Positions 1 to 6,180 of a stretch of 14,324 bases of DNA are shown piece by piece; position 1 is the stretch's first letter, and the number at the start of each line of letters is the position of its first letter. Both the position numbers and the translations under genes were made by a program. The stretch comes from Sivonenia sp049582005 (lineage in GTDB: Bacteria; Cyanobacteriota; Cyanobacteriia; Gloeobacterales; PMM-0068). Under the pieces are notes generated by a model, which did not search any database, was not told where the DNA came from, and saw only the letters and a list, made by a program, of their open reading frames with translations. The stretch spans positions 1-14,324 of the forward strand of contig JBAUTB010000027.1 in assembly GCA_049582005.1 (NCBI GenBank), given 5' to 3'.

Positions 1-690
1 CGTGACCAGAGCAGTCTTTCCAAGAATATTCATTGGTAAAAGCTCCAAACGTGAGGTCGCACTACAAAATTGAGTAATCCCGAAGCGATAGAAGTGAAGA
101 GTCTTCGGTCTGTAGTGAAACCCAGAACAAACGAATGCAAAGAAAATACAAGGCTGAGCAACACGCAAAAATAAGAGGGGTCTCTGATTCAAGCGTTGAA
201 TTGAAGATTTGAATCCGAAGAAGGCAATCAGCTTAGTAAATTCAGCTTGAGTGCTGCCTACTGAGGACCCAACCGTAACAAGGCTGGAACTATGCGTACT
301 TGAGGGAAAACCCAAATCCACCCAAGGATGATTCAAAAAATTGGTGAGCTGGGCACTAGCTTGAGTGCAGCGAACTCCGAAATCCTTAAAAGGTAAAGGA
401 CAGAACTGAAGTTACAAGAGCGACCGAGGAATTGGGTCGCAGAGACAGCGTTAGCATGACCTCTCCTCCACATAACTGAACTTGAAGCCCATCTGTCCAA
501 ACCCTAGCACTCGAATTCAAGAACTGCAACATTTCTTAAAACAAAAACGTTTAGATCCCTAGTTCTGGCATCGATAAAAACGCTCAAATGTCCTAGGGCA
601 GGGGCTTTCCTCAATACGGGTGACCGCAAGAATTCATGCGGAAATGGGCAATAAGCCCAATCGTTATAAGCATGTGCTTCTATAAGGAAG
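1..690. other. Gene-poor region rich in hairpins; possible large structured RNA
   Basis: I see no credible protein gene here; the only ORF (504-698, minus) starts with TTG and has no ribosome binding site or family resemblance. Short complementary arms are frequent and often nested: 2-7/55-60 enclosing 9-12/42-45 and 20-23/33-36; 61-66/111-116 enclosing 80-85/103-108; 178-182/266-270 enclosing 187-192/196-201; 353-357/364-368; 420-425/435-440; 557-562/593-598; 624-628/637-641; 645-649/655-659; and 664-671/676-685 with a bulge. Segments between stems are rich in GAA and AAA. The 11-mer AGCTTGAGTGC occurs twice (244-254 and 358-368), each time around a hairpin loop. This suggests a structured RNA or intron-like sequence running in from beyond the left edge, but I recognise no known class and found no domain V of a group II intron. 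The strand is not established, though the purine-rich loops favour plus. Confidence 0.3.
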
Positions 691-732
691 TTGCGCAAGT
701 AATTTGTGGCTAAAACCCTTGTTGTGCAAAGG

Positions 733-757
733 TTATGTGTGCATCGCTAACATGGTT
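733..757 (+). repeat. Left terminal inverted repeat
   Basis: These 25 bp are the exact reverse complement of 1008-1032. The sequence begins TTATGTGTGCATCGC and runs to GGTT. Confidence 0.75.
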
Positions 758-777
758 ACCAGTTCAAGCATGGTAGA

Positions 778-1008
778 GTGCCCCCAATTTCGTGGGGAGC
801 TTTTCTCGGTTGCGCCTGCCGGACACATGGATCCAATGGTCAAAATGCGCGCTTCGGCTGGATGCAGTTTTATCAGAAAACGGGTAATTTCAACCTCACT
901 AGCCATCGTTGTGGCATTTCCCGGCCTACCCTTCGCAAGAAAGAGCGAATACGAGACGCTGATTACCTAACGGATATTGGCAAGCCAAGACGGGTCTTGT
1001 CGTTGTAA
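778..1008 (+). pseudogene. Transposase N-terminal fragment (IS481/integrase-like helix-turn-helix)
   Basis: The middle of this 76-residue frame reads RFGWMQFYQKTGNFNL, followed closely by CGISRPTLRK. This matches the opening of IS481-like and related integrase-type transposases, where a W/F-x-x-FY-x-x-TGN-x-x-LT segment leads into a helix-turn-helix ending ISRPTLRKW. The expected continuation (KWxxRYxxxG and then the DDE catalytic core) is missing. After LRK the frame runs into unrelated sequence and stops at the right inverted repeat. It is therefore a remnant left by an internal deletion near position 945. The family assignment rests on pattern memory and could be a neighbouring DDE family. 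Confidence 0.5.
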
Positions 1009-1032
1009 ACCATGTTAGCGATGCACACATAA
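1008..1032 (-). repeat. Right terminal inverted repeat
   Basis: Exact 25-bp reverse complement of 733-757. The ORF inside the element stops at the inner edge of this repeat. Confidence 0.75.
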
Positions 1033-1138
1033 TTTGTCCCACCCACTTAGATTGTTGCTTCGCCAATTGGCATCAATCAGCGTTAAAAGTTTAGGGACCA
1101 GCCAAATAGTAGAGAGAAAAGCTCCCAATAACCTTAAT

Positions 1139-1981
1139 TCAGTCGGCAAAAGGCCGCAAAGCAGTCATCAGCTCGGTACACGTTTGGGGACGTTGGTGGG
1201 GGTCTAAAGCAGTCGCGGAGAGGATAACGGAAACCAATGCTGGGGAGAGACCTGCTTCTTCTAGACCGATAAGACGTTGTGCTCGAGGGTTGTAGAAGTG
1301 CGTGGGGGACTTCCGGCTGAGCAGATAAACCAAGGTAGTGCCAATGCCATAGAAGTCTGATTGTAAACAAGGACGTCCCTGATTCTGTTCGGGAGCACCG
1401 TACCCAGGGGTCGCAATTCGGGTTCCCGGTGCACTTCCCACTTCTTTTACCGCCCCAAAATCGATCAGAACAATGCGGCGGGGATTGTGGCGCAGAATCA
1501 GGTTAGCGGGTTTGATATCGCGGTGGATAACGCCCCGTTCATGCAAGTAACTCAAAACCTCGCAGGTCTCTAAAATCCAGCCGACCGCCTGGGCTACATC
1601 CACAGGTTTTATTGCTTCTAGCGTGGGACCGTGGATCAGTTCCATGACAAGGGAATAGTGCTCATCGGTGCAGAAAAAATCATAGAACTTAGGAATTCCG
1701 GGATGCTGGAGTGCTTGCAGCGTCTGCGCTTCCCGCATAAACAACTCGCGGGCTTTAGCCTTGCGCGATAGGTCAGCATTGATCTCTTTCAGCACCGCCA
1801 GCCGCTGGATCTGGGGATTATACACCCGATAGGTAGTACTCATGCCCCCTTGTACTAACACATCTATAACTTCATATTCCCAACCGTTTTCAGGATTACG
1901 CAGCGTTCCCTGGCTGTGTAACAAACGGCCACAGGTCCGACAAAAACGGACCTCAGGAGGATTTAGCCGACAACATTCCAA
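1139..1981 (-). CDS. Ser/Thr protein kinase with N-terminal cysteine (zinc-ribbon) prefix
   Basis: Predicted soluble Hanks-type kinase of 280 residues that transfers phosphate from ATP to Ser/Thr of partner proteins. C3, C4, C14 and C17 (the latter in FCRTCG) form a short cysteine prefix typical of cyanobacterial kinases. The kinase domain spans about 36-278: ATP lysine K65 in VLKEI, helix-C E84, catalytic HRDIKPAN with D155 and N160, metal-binding DFG at 174-176, and GYGAPE at 193-198. Catalytic residues are intact, but the glycine loop is degenerate (VQGGMSTTY at 43-51, two of the three usual glycines replaced). There is no transmembrane segment. The start is TTG: an in-frame TGA lies four codons upstream and GAGGA (1988-1992) sits 6 nt before the TTG. 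It lies 21 nt downstream of the last CIS gene on the same strand, so co-transcription is likely and CIS proteins or nearby FHA proteins are candidate substrates (inference). Confidence 0.9.
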   Translation of the reverse strand: MECCRLNPPEVRFCRTCGRLLHSQGTLRNPENGWEYEVIDVLVQGGMSTTYRVYNPQIQRLAVLKEINADLSRKAKARELFMREAQTLQALQHPGIPKFYDFFCTDEHYSLVMELIHGPTLEAIKPVDVAQAVGWILETCEVLSYLHERGVIHRDIKPANLILRHNPRRIVLIDFGAVKEVGSAPGTRIATPGYGAPEQNQGRPCLQSDFYGIGTTLVYLLSRKSPTHFYNPRAQRLIGLEEAGLSPALVSVILSATALDPHQRPQTCTELMTALRPFAD

Positions 1982-2002
1982 GGGGTATCCTCATAGTTAG
2001 GC

Positions 2003-2242
2003 TTAACTAACATTCCAAATATCTTCTATAGAAGATGAACCTTGTCCCTGTTGATTCATCCTACTAATTTGTGACACCCAGCGCTGACGGTCAGGATGTT
2101 CTAAGCTCAAGATATCGTCTTGGGACCAGTGAAAATGAAAGGCGATAAAGGCTACCTCCTCATAGAGTCGAGCGGAGGGGTAGCCTAAGATTCCCCCGAT
2201 AGGGCAAGCTCCACATTGAAGTGAGCACTGCACTGAGGGCAC
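2003..2242 (-). CDS. DUF6760-like CIS protein, probably made as a -1 frameshift extension
   Basis: Residues 17-61 (GILGYPSARLYEEV, then AFIAFHFHWS and LEHPDRQRWV) match the small DUF6760-type proteins found in phage-tail-like and CIS clusters, located just after the tail-assembly-chaperone-like gene. The molecular role is unknown. The nominal N-terminus is doubtful: the only in-frame starts are GTG codons at 2240-2242 and 2231-2233, inside the zinc-ribbon coding segment of the upstream gene, and neither has a ribosome binding site. The family-like sequence begins exactly where the overlapping frame meets a G5 run (2193-2197). The ORF is in the -1 frame relative to the upstream gene. The likely authentic product is therefore a fusion of about 187 residues, 124 from the upstream frame plus 63 from here. 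Independent initiation remains possible. Confidence 0.75.
   Translation of the reverse strand: MPSVQCSLQCGACPIGGILGYPSARLYEEVAFIAFHFHWSQDDILSLEHPDRQRWVSQISRMNQQGQGSSSIEDIWNVS
2149..2197 (-). promoter_or_regulatory. Candidate programmed -1 ribosomal frameshift signal
   Basis: In transcript order there is GGGGG (2197-2193), the 6-nt spacer AATCTT (2192-2187), and then a stem-loop. The 5' arm AGGCTACCCCTC (2186-2175) pairs with 2161-2149 through 12 base pairs with one bulged A (2157) and a 13-nt loop. The upstream frame reads TCG GGG GAA TCT TAG, so slippage at GGG occurs two codons before the stop and opens the DUF6760 frame. A purine-rich GTGGAG lies 13 nt upstream of the G run and could act as a Shine-Dalgarno-like stimulator. 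The A-site half of the heptamer (GAA to GGA) re-pairs imperfectly, so this is not a classic X-XXY-YYZ site. Confidence 0.55.
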
Positions 2243-2565
2243 TGAGTCGGGATATGGGCCTCTCCCTGCTGATTGATGCGGTTATAGAACTCTCGTAAGT
2301 AGGCAATGTCACGGGCAAATAAGCCTTCTAGGAGTTGGGGGGTCACCGCAGTCAAACTTCCTAAACGGATAATCACCCGTGAAAGCATGACCAAGACGCT
2401 ATAGGCCGCATTGTCTTGAACCAATCGGTCTTTTTGGACCATAATCTCATCTTTGGCTGTAGACAAGCGCATCACGCCCTGACGATGGACATGCCCTTGA
2501 GCATCCAATAATCCCCTTGGCAGAGTGAAATCAAATTCCGTTTGGAGTGTATTTTTACGATGCAT
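2185..2565 (-). CDS. Tail-assembly-chaperone-like CIS protein with C-terminal zinc knuckle
   Basis: This 126-residue protein contains FDFTLPRGLLDAQGHVHRQG and then VMRLSTAKDEI, followed by a helical segment (AYSVLVMLSRVIIRLG). It resembles phage tail-assembly chaperones of the P2 gpE / Mu gp41 type (Phage_TAC_7-like), which help load tube subunits onto the tape measure. The C-terminus adds CPQC (about 109-112) and HFNVELAL, a half zinc ribbon not present in its neighbour at 2606-2953, which is otherwise a clear paralogue. The ATG start aligns with that paralogue after a four-residue extension; the ribosome binding site is weak. The end overlaps the DUF6760-like ORF by 58 nt in the -1 frame, next to a candidate slippery site and hairpin. 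Family assignment is by sequence pattern and operon position. Confidence 0.7.
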   Translation of the reverse strand: MHRKNTLQTEFDFTLPRGLLDAQGHVHRQGVMRLSTAKDEIMVQKDRLVQDNAAYSVLVMLSRVIIRLGSLTAVTPQLLEGLFARDIAYLREFYNRINQQGEAHIPTQCPQCSAHFNVELALSGES

Positions 2566-2605
2566 AGGATTGTTCCAAAATTGAAGGACGCTCTACCCTT
2601 AAGTA

Positions 2606-2953
2606 TCAACTGGCAATTACTCCTTCTTTAGTAGGGGTGGTAGGGGAGGGCTCTTTCACCGCACCATCTAAATCATTAATATGGCGATAAAACTGCTGTA
2701 GATAATTCAAATCTCCCGCAAAAAAACCTTCAACTACTGAAGGAGTCACCTCATCTACGGCCCCAAGACGAGTAATCACCCGAGACAAAATAATCACGGT
2801 GGCATAGGCCGGATTAGATTTAACGCGAGGGTCCCGCAAAGGAGCAATTTCATCCATCGCTCTGGATAAGCGCATCACCCCTTTTCGATGAAGATTACCC
2901 TCATCATCCAAGTAACCTTTAGGGAGTGTAAATTCAAATTCAGTCTGAAGCAT
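2606..2953 (-). CDS. Tail-assembly-chaperone-like CIS protein (paralogue)
   Basis: This 115-residue protein aligns with the downstream gene almost from its start: LQTEFEFTLPKGYLDDEGNL, HRKGVMRLSRAMDEI, AYATVIILSRVITRLG, then a VTP...EGFFAGDLNYLQQFY segment. The two probably arose by tandem duplication. It lacks the CxxC knuckle; its tail is a short Pro/Thr-rich stretch ending GVIAS. Its presumed role is assembly of the inner tube, acting in the cytoplasm. It starts 12 nt after the third tube gene and ends 40 nt before its paralogue, so all three are likely on one transcript. No slippery run is seen at its 3' end. Confidence 0.7.
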   Translation of the reverse strand: MLQTEFEFTLPKGYLDDEGNLHRKGVMRLSRAMDEIAPLRDPRVKSNPAYATVIILSRVITRLGAVDEVTPSVVEGFFAGDLNYLQQFYRHINDLDGAVKEPSPTTPTKEGVIAS

Positions 2954-2965
2954 GATGACCTGTCC

Positions 2966-3487
2966 CTATACTTTATCTCGTATTAGCTCTTCTACAGCAA
3001 TTCCTAATTCTTCAATTTCAAACTCAGTACTTTTTGCACTTACATCAGACACTTTAAAAATAGTAGGCCAAGCTCTTTTGAATTGCATTCTAGCAGCAGC
3101 CTTTCCTGACTGGTTAAAAATCGTAAGCGAACCATTTTTCCTCTGTTTTGGGTGGCTTCCACCATCAGCCCAGCCACCTCCCTGACTATATTCAAACCAA
3201 TTCCAAAAGGTCATGGAACTGCTCATTCCACGCCGAAGAATAATATTATCGTACTTAGTATTTCCAGGAACCTTAGTACGAACTACTTGTCCTTTACTAG
3301 CCTTCCCCCATTTGTTGGGCGTCACTTCACAAATTTCGATTACCTGCTGGGTAGCTTTTAATCCCTTACATTCAAAGAAGATGGCATCCACAGGGTCCTT
3401 TGAACCATCCAGGCTAAGCTCCAAATAGAAGCGACAAGCGGTCAGGAATTCATAGGGTTTCTTTTCCATAGAAGATGGTTTTGCCAT
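2966..3487 (-). CDS. CIS inner-tube protein (gp19/Hcp-like), third paralogue
   Basis: This 173-residue protein has the phage tail-tube layout: an N-terminal FLTACRFYLEL strand, a GLKATQQVIEI segment, NIILRRGMSSSMTFWNWFEY in the centre, a GSLTIFNQSGKAAARMQFKRAWP strand pair, and a C-terminal FEIEELGIAVEEL strand. This matches tube proteins of contractile systems (Pvc1/Afp1 and Pvc5/Afp5, T4 gp19), which stack as hexameric rings inside the sheath. It is more diverged from the two upstream tube genes than they are from each other. In known CIS one paralogue usually forms the bulk tube and another the baseplate-proximal ring; which role this one plays is not visible. The ATG is preceded by AGGAGAAGG, and the gap after tube paralogue 2 is 9 nt. 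Confidence 0.85.
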   Translation of the reverse strand: MAKPSSMEKKPYEFLTACRFYLELSLDGSKDPVDAIFFECKGLKATQQVIEICEVTPNKWGKASKGQVVRTKVPGNTKYDNIILRRGMSSSMTFWNWFEYSQGGGWADGGSHPKQRKNGSLTIFNQSGKAAARMQFKRAWPTIFKVSDVSAKSTEFEIEELGIAVEELIRDKV

Positions 3488-3496
3488 AGCCTTCTC

Positions 3497-3967
3497 CTAT
3501 TGGACGCGCACGAAGTTTTCATAGACCAAGACCACCGTCTCATAGGCCCATTCCGTCCCTGCCGAATTGAAGTCAGGTCCGGAATATTTGCGGGGATAGC
3601 AGTTTTGTAATTCCCAGATAGCGGCTACGCTTCCATCCTGTTTAAACGCACTAATTTGGACCCTTTGACGACCGGGATTGTCCTTCCACTTGTTGCCTTT
3701 GTTGTATTGATTGGTCTTGGAATACCAATCCCAGACATCCTTATCGTTAGAGGACACATACTTAATGGTGACCTCATTATTTTTTTCAAAGGTAGGAGTC
3801 GCCTGCCAGACATGGGTTCCATCCTTATCACAACCGACAGGATCCATTTTGCTGGCAACAGGTGACTCGGTCTGAATACCCTTAATGTCGCGGATGACTT
3901 TCTCCGTGACTTTGTCACTCTGCCAATAAAAGCGACATTGAGTCAAATATTCATCAGGCTTTGCCAC
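3497..3967 (-). CDS. CIS inner-tube protein (gp19/Hcp-like), second paralogue
   Basis: This 156-residue tube protein is close in layout to the one at 3984-4442: EYLTQCRFYW near the N-terminus, ESPV at the first turn, QATPTFEKNNEVTIKYVSS in the middle, DWYSKTN, and QISAFKQDGSVAAIWELQNCYPRKYSGP near the C-terminus, ending in a strand used for ring packing in this family. The start codon is GTG, supported by AAGGGGA eight nt upstream and by alignment of MAKPDEYLTQC with the start of its neighbour. It lies 16 nt after tube paralogue 1 and 9 nt before paralogue 3, so the trio is probably translated from one message. It presumably forms tube rings or an end ring of the same CIS. Confidence 0.85.
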   Translation of the reverse strand: MAKPDEYLTQCRFYWQSDKVTEKVIRDIKGIQTESPVASKMDPVGCDKDGTHVWQATPTFEKNNEVTIKYVSSNDKDVWDWYSKTNQYNKGNKWKDNPGRQRVQISAFKQDGSVAAIWELQNCYPRKYSGPDFNSAGTEWAYETVVLVYENFVRVQ

Positions 3968-3983
3968 AGCTTCGTCCCCTTAT

Positions 3984-4442
3984 TTACAACACGCGCTTAA
4001 TGCCTTCATGGACCAATTCCAGGGTTTCATTTGCCATGTCCCCGGTGGACGCGATGAAGGTTGGACCGACATATTTGCAGGGGTAGGCATTCACTATTTC
4101 CCAACGGGCCTGCATTGTGCCTGCTTGGTCATAGGCCGTTACCGAAGCAGCTTTGCGACTGCTTTTCCAAGAAGAACCCCCTGCATCGTTCTTGTTACAT
4201 TTCTCGTACCACTGATAGAGGTCCATCTCATTGGTGGCGATGAGCTTAACAGTGACGTTGTTAAACTTTTCATTGGTGGGTGTGGCTTGGCGGGCTTTAA
4301 CTCCACCTTTACCAGACCCATGGGGTTGAGCCCCCCCACCGACAGGAGATTCCGAGGCAAGACCGTAAATCTCACGGATCATTTTGTCGGTGATGCCATC
4401 TGCCTCAAAGTAGAACTTACAACTGGTTAAAAATTCAGCCAT
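3984..4442 (-). CDS. CIS inner-tube protein (gp19/Hcp-like), first paralogue
   Basis: This 152-residue protein carries the tail-tube signature EFLTSCKFYFEADGITDKMI, a central NNVTVKLIATNEMDLYQWYEK segment, SVTAYDQAGTMQARWEIVNAYP and a C-terminal ETLELVHEGI strand. Its position directly after the sheath gene matches the usual sheath-then-tube order in phage and CIS operons, so it may be the major tube subunit (inference). The ATG is preceded by AGGAG at 7 nt. The glycine-rich loop around residues 35-50 (GGGAQPHGSGKGG) is not shared with paralogue 2 and may face the tube lumen or the neighbouring ring. Confidence 0.87.
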   Translation of the reverse strand: MAEFLTSCKFYFEADGITDKMIREIYGLASESPVGGGAQPHGSGKGGVKARQATPTNEKFNNVTVKLIATNEMDLYQWYEKCNKNDAGGSSWKSSRKAASVTAYDQAGTMQARWEIVNAYPCKYVGPTFIASTGDMANETLELVHEGIKRVL

Positions 4443-4492
4443 GGGTTAACTCCTGATTACATCCTCTTTCAATTCCTTGTTCGTCCGAGTGC

Positions 4493-6163
4493 TTATTCAT
4501 TTTCTTCACGTCCACTCCACTGCGTAATCCGGAAAATCACAAATTCCGCAGGTCGGACGGGACAAACGCCAATTTCCACGTACAAGCGACCCAGAATCAT
4601 CGTTTCGGGGGTGTTCAATTCTGCATCACATTTGACGTAGAACGCTTCTTCCGGTGTAGAACCAAACAGCGCTCCTTCACGCCAGATCCGCTCTAGGAAA
4701 TTGCTGATCGTTCGTTTGACACGCATCCAGAGGTCTTCATCGTTGGGTTCGAAAACCGCCCACTGGGTCCCCAGTTCAATCGATTTTTCGATGTAGCTAA
4801 TCAGTCGGCGGACACTGATATAGCGCCATTCGGTCTTATCTGGCTCAACAAGCGTCCGAGCACCCCAGATCCGGATCCCTCGATTCGGGAAGGAACGGAT
4901 GCAGTTAATACCGATCGGGTTCAGGAGTTCTTGTTCGCGAAAATTTACGTCATAGCCGAGTCCAATGACGCCCCGTGGCACTTCATTAGCAGGAGCCTTA
5001 TAGACCCCCCGGGTTTCGTCGGTACGACCCCAAACGCCCATCATATGGCCGCAGGGAGGCACCAGAATCGGTCTGCCGTTGTTGCGCGGATTGGCCACTT
5101 TAATCCACGGATAATATAAGGCCGCAAACATAGAACGGCGGTTAAAAGCACTCAACCACTGGGCTACATCCTGGGGTTTCGTCCGGTCTGGGGGTGGGTC
5201 CAGTAAGACCATGCGGTTGGGAGGGTTCGGCACATCGCCATTGGCAGCTCCTTCACACAGACTAACCATCAATTCCATGATGCCGTGGACCTGTTCTAAA
5301 TCTAGAAGCTGCGCTTCATAGGCCCGCATCAGGTCTGGACAGGCCAGCATCGTGATTTCATCAATCTCAAAAATACCGCGCACCCCAGTCCGGTCATCTC
5401 GTGCTCCTTCCACGTTCCGCGAAAAACGCTCCGGCGAGGATACAACCGGAGGCGGACTCAGTTCATAGACGCCGTTACCTGGTCTCCGAGCCAAAGGTCG
5501 CCCTGTTTGAGAGAGATCTTGGACTACTACATAGGCAGAAGTTTGGAGGGCTGTGACTACATAGGTTGCCACCTGAGCAGGTGCTTCCCGGTTCATCGTC
5601 AGGTTGTCAAACCGTTCCAGGACTTGGTCTTCCCGGCGAATAATGACGGAAAAATATTCACCTGTATTGGCAGGTGCTTCTCCTTCTGGGGCCTCAGTAC
5701 CTTCAGGAAGCGCACGCGGTCCGCTATCCACAATTGCAACAGCGACGGGGCCAAAGGCTGCCTGTTCCGGGCGCAGGCTAAAACTTAGCGATGGACGGTT
5801 ACCCCGGCTTTGAATTTGTAGGCCGGTATAGGTCGTTTCCCGAGGCTGGGCCGTACCCGGCAACTGGGTGCCAACGCTGGCGATCCAACAACGGCCTCCG
5901 CCATTCAGGAAGTAACCGTAGACCGCAAAGGGCAAGTAAGCATTGAAATCGGTAAAACCATCAGAACCAGGCCGGGCGAAATAATTTTGGTACTGGGTCC
6001 ATGTGGTGACCAGCATCGGTTTGAAGAGTTCGGCACCACCGCGCACATCTTCCGTAAAACCGATAAATCCGGCAATAGCCGTGCTGACGCCTTCAATCGG
6101 GCGACTGCCTCGGTCTATCTCTTCAACGTAGACGCCAGGGGCAAAGTAATCCAGTCTTGGCAT
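4493..6163 (-). CDS. Contractile sheath protein
   Basis: This 556-residue phage tail-sheath protein is the contractile outer layer of the CIS. The N-terminus LDYFAPGVYVEEIDRGSRPI leads to GVSTAIAGFIG, the classic sheath opening that forms the inter-subunit handshake strand. A variable insert follows (about 110-250), then the conserved GIFEIDEITMLACPDL region. The C-terminal domain has NPIGINCIRSFPNRGIRIWG, ARTL, RRLISYIEKSIELGTQWAVF and ends with the strand region CPVRPAEFVIFRITQW. The length is normal for a full single sheath. Only one sheath gene is present here, whereas PVC/Afp loci carry three. The ATG follows AAGGGAGA. It begins 17 nt after the DUF4255 gene. The partners are the tube proteins encoded directly downstream. 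Confidence 0.95.
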   Translation of the reverse strand: MPRLDYFAPGVYVEEIDRGSRPIEGVSTAIAGFIGFTEDVRGGAELFKPMLVTTWTQYQNYFARPGSDGFTDFNAYLPFAVYGYFLNGGGRCWIASVGTQLPGTAQPRETTYTGLQIQSRGNRPSLSFSLRPEQAAFGPVAVAIVDSGPRALPEGTEAPEGEAPANTGEYFSVIIRREDQVLERFDNLTMNREAPAQVATYVVTALQTSAYVVVQDLSQTGRPLARRPGNGVYELSPPPVVSSPERFSRNVEGARDDRTGVRGIFEIDEITMLACPDLMRAYEAQLLDLEQVHGIMELMVSLCEGAANGDVPNPPNRMVLLDPPPDRTKPQDVAQWLSAFNRRSMFAALYYPWIKVANPRNNGRPILVPPCGHMMGVWGRTDETRGVYKAPANEVPRGVIGLGYDVNFREQELLNPIGINCIRSFPNRGIRIWGARTLVEPDKTEWRYISVRRLISYIEKSIELGTQWAVFEPNDEDLWMRVKRTISNFLERIWREGALFGSTPEEAFYVKCDAELNTPETMILGRLYVEIGVCPVRPAEFVIFRITQWSGREENE

Positions 6164-6180
6164 GGGGGTCTCCCTTTAAG

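Larger units (their letters stand above)
733..1032. mobile_element. MITE-like non-autonomous insertion element, 300 bp
   Basis: The element is bounded by perfect 25-bp inverted repeats (733-757 and 1008-1032). Between them is a short ORF resembling only the N-terminal helix-turn-helix of an integrase-type (DDE) transposase, so the element looks like an internally deleted derivative of a full insertion sequence. No clear target-site duplication is visible immediately outside the repeats. TAATTTGT occurs at 700-707 and again at 1030-1037, but the first copy does not abut the element. Such a derivative would need a transposase supplied in trans. Confidence 0.6.

Noticed and set aside
504..698. 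64-codon minus-strand ORF
   Set aside because: It starts with TTG, has no ribosome binding site, resembles no family I know and lies across several hairpins.
1..732. Group II intron or tRNA in the left region
   Set aside because: I found no domain V-like hairpin, no intron-encoded reverse transcriptase and no T-loop (GGTTCGAATC-like) sequence.
704..970. 88-codon plus-strand ORF across the left inverted repeat
   Set aside because: It starts with TTG, crosses the element boundary, and overlaps the frame that carries the recognisable transposase helix-turn-helix.
4008..4430. 140-codon plus-strand ORF opposite the first tube gene
   Set aside because: It is antisense to a clear tail-tube gene and has no recognisable domain.
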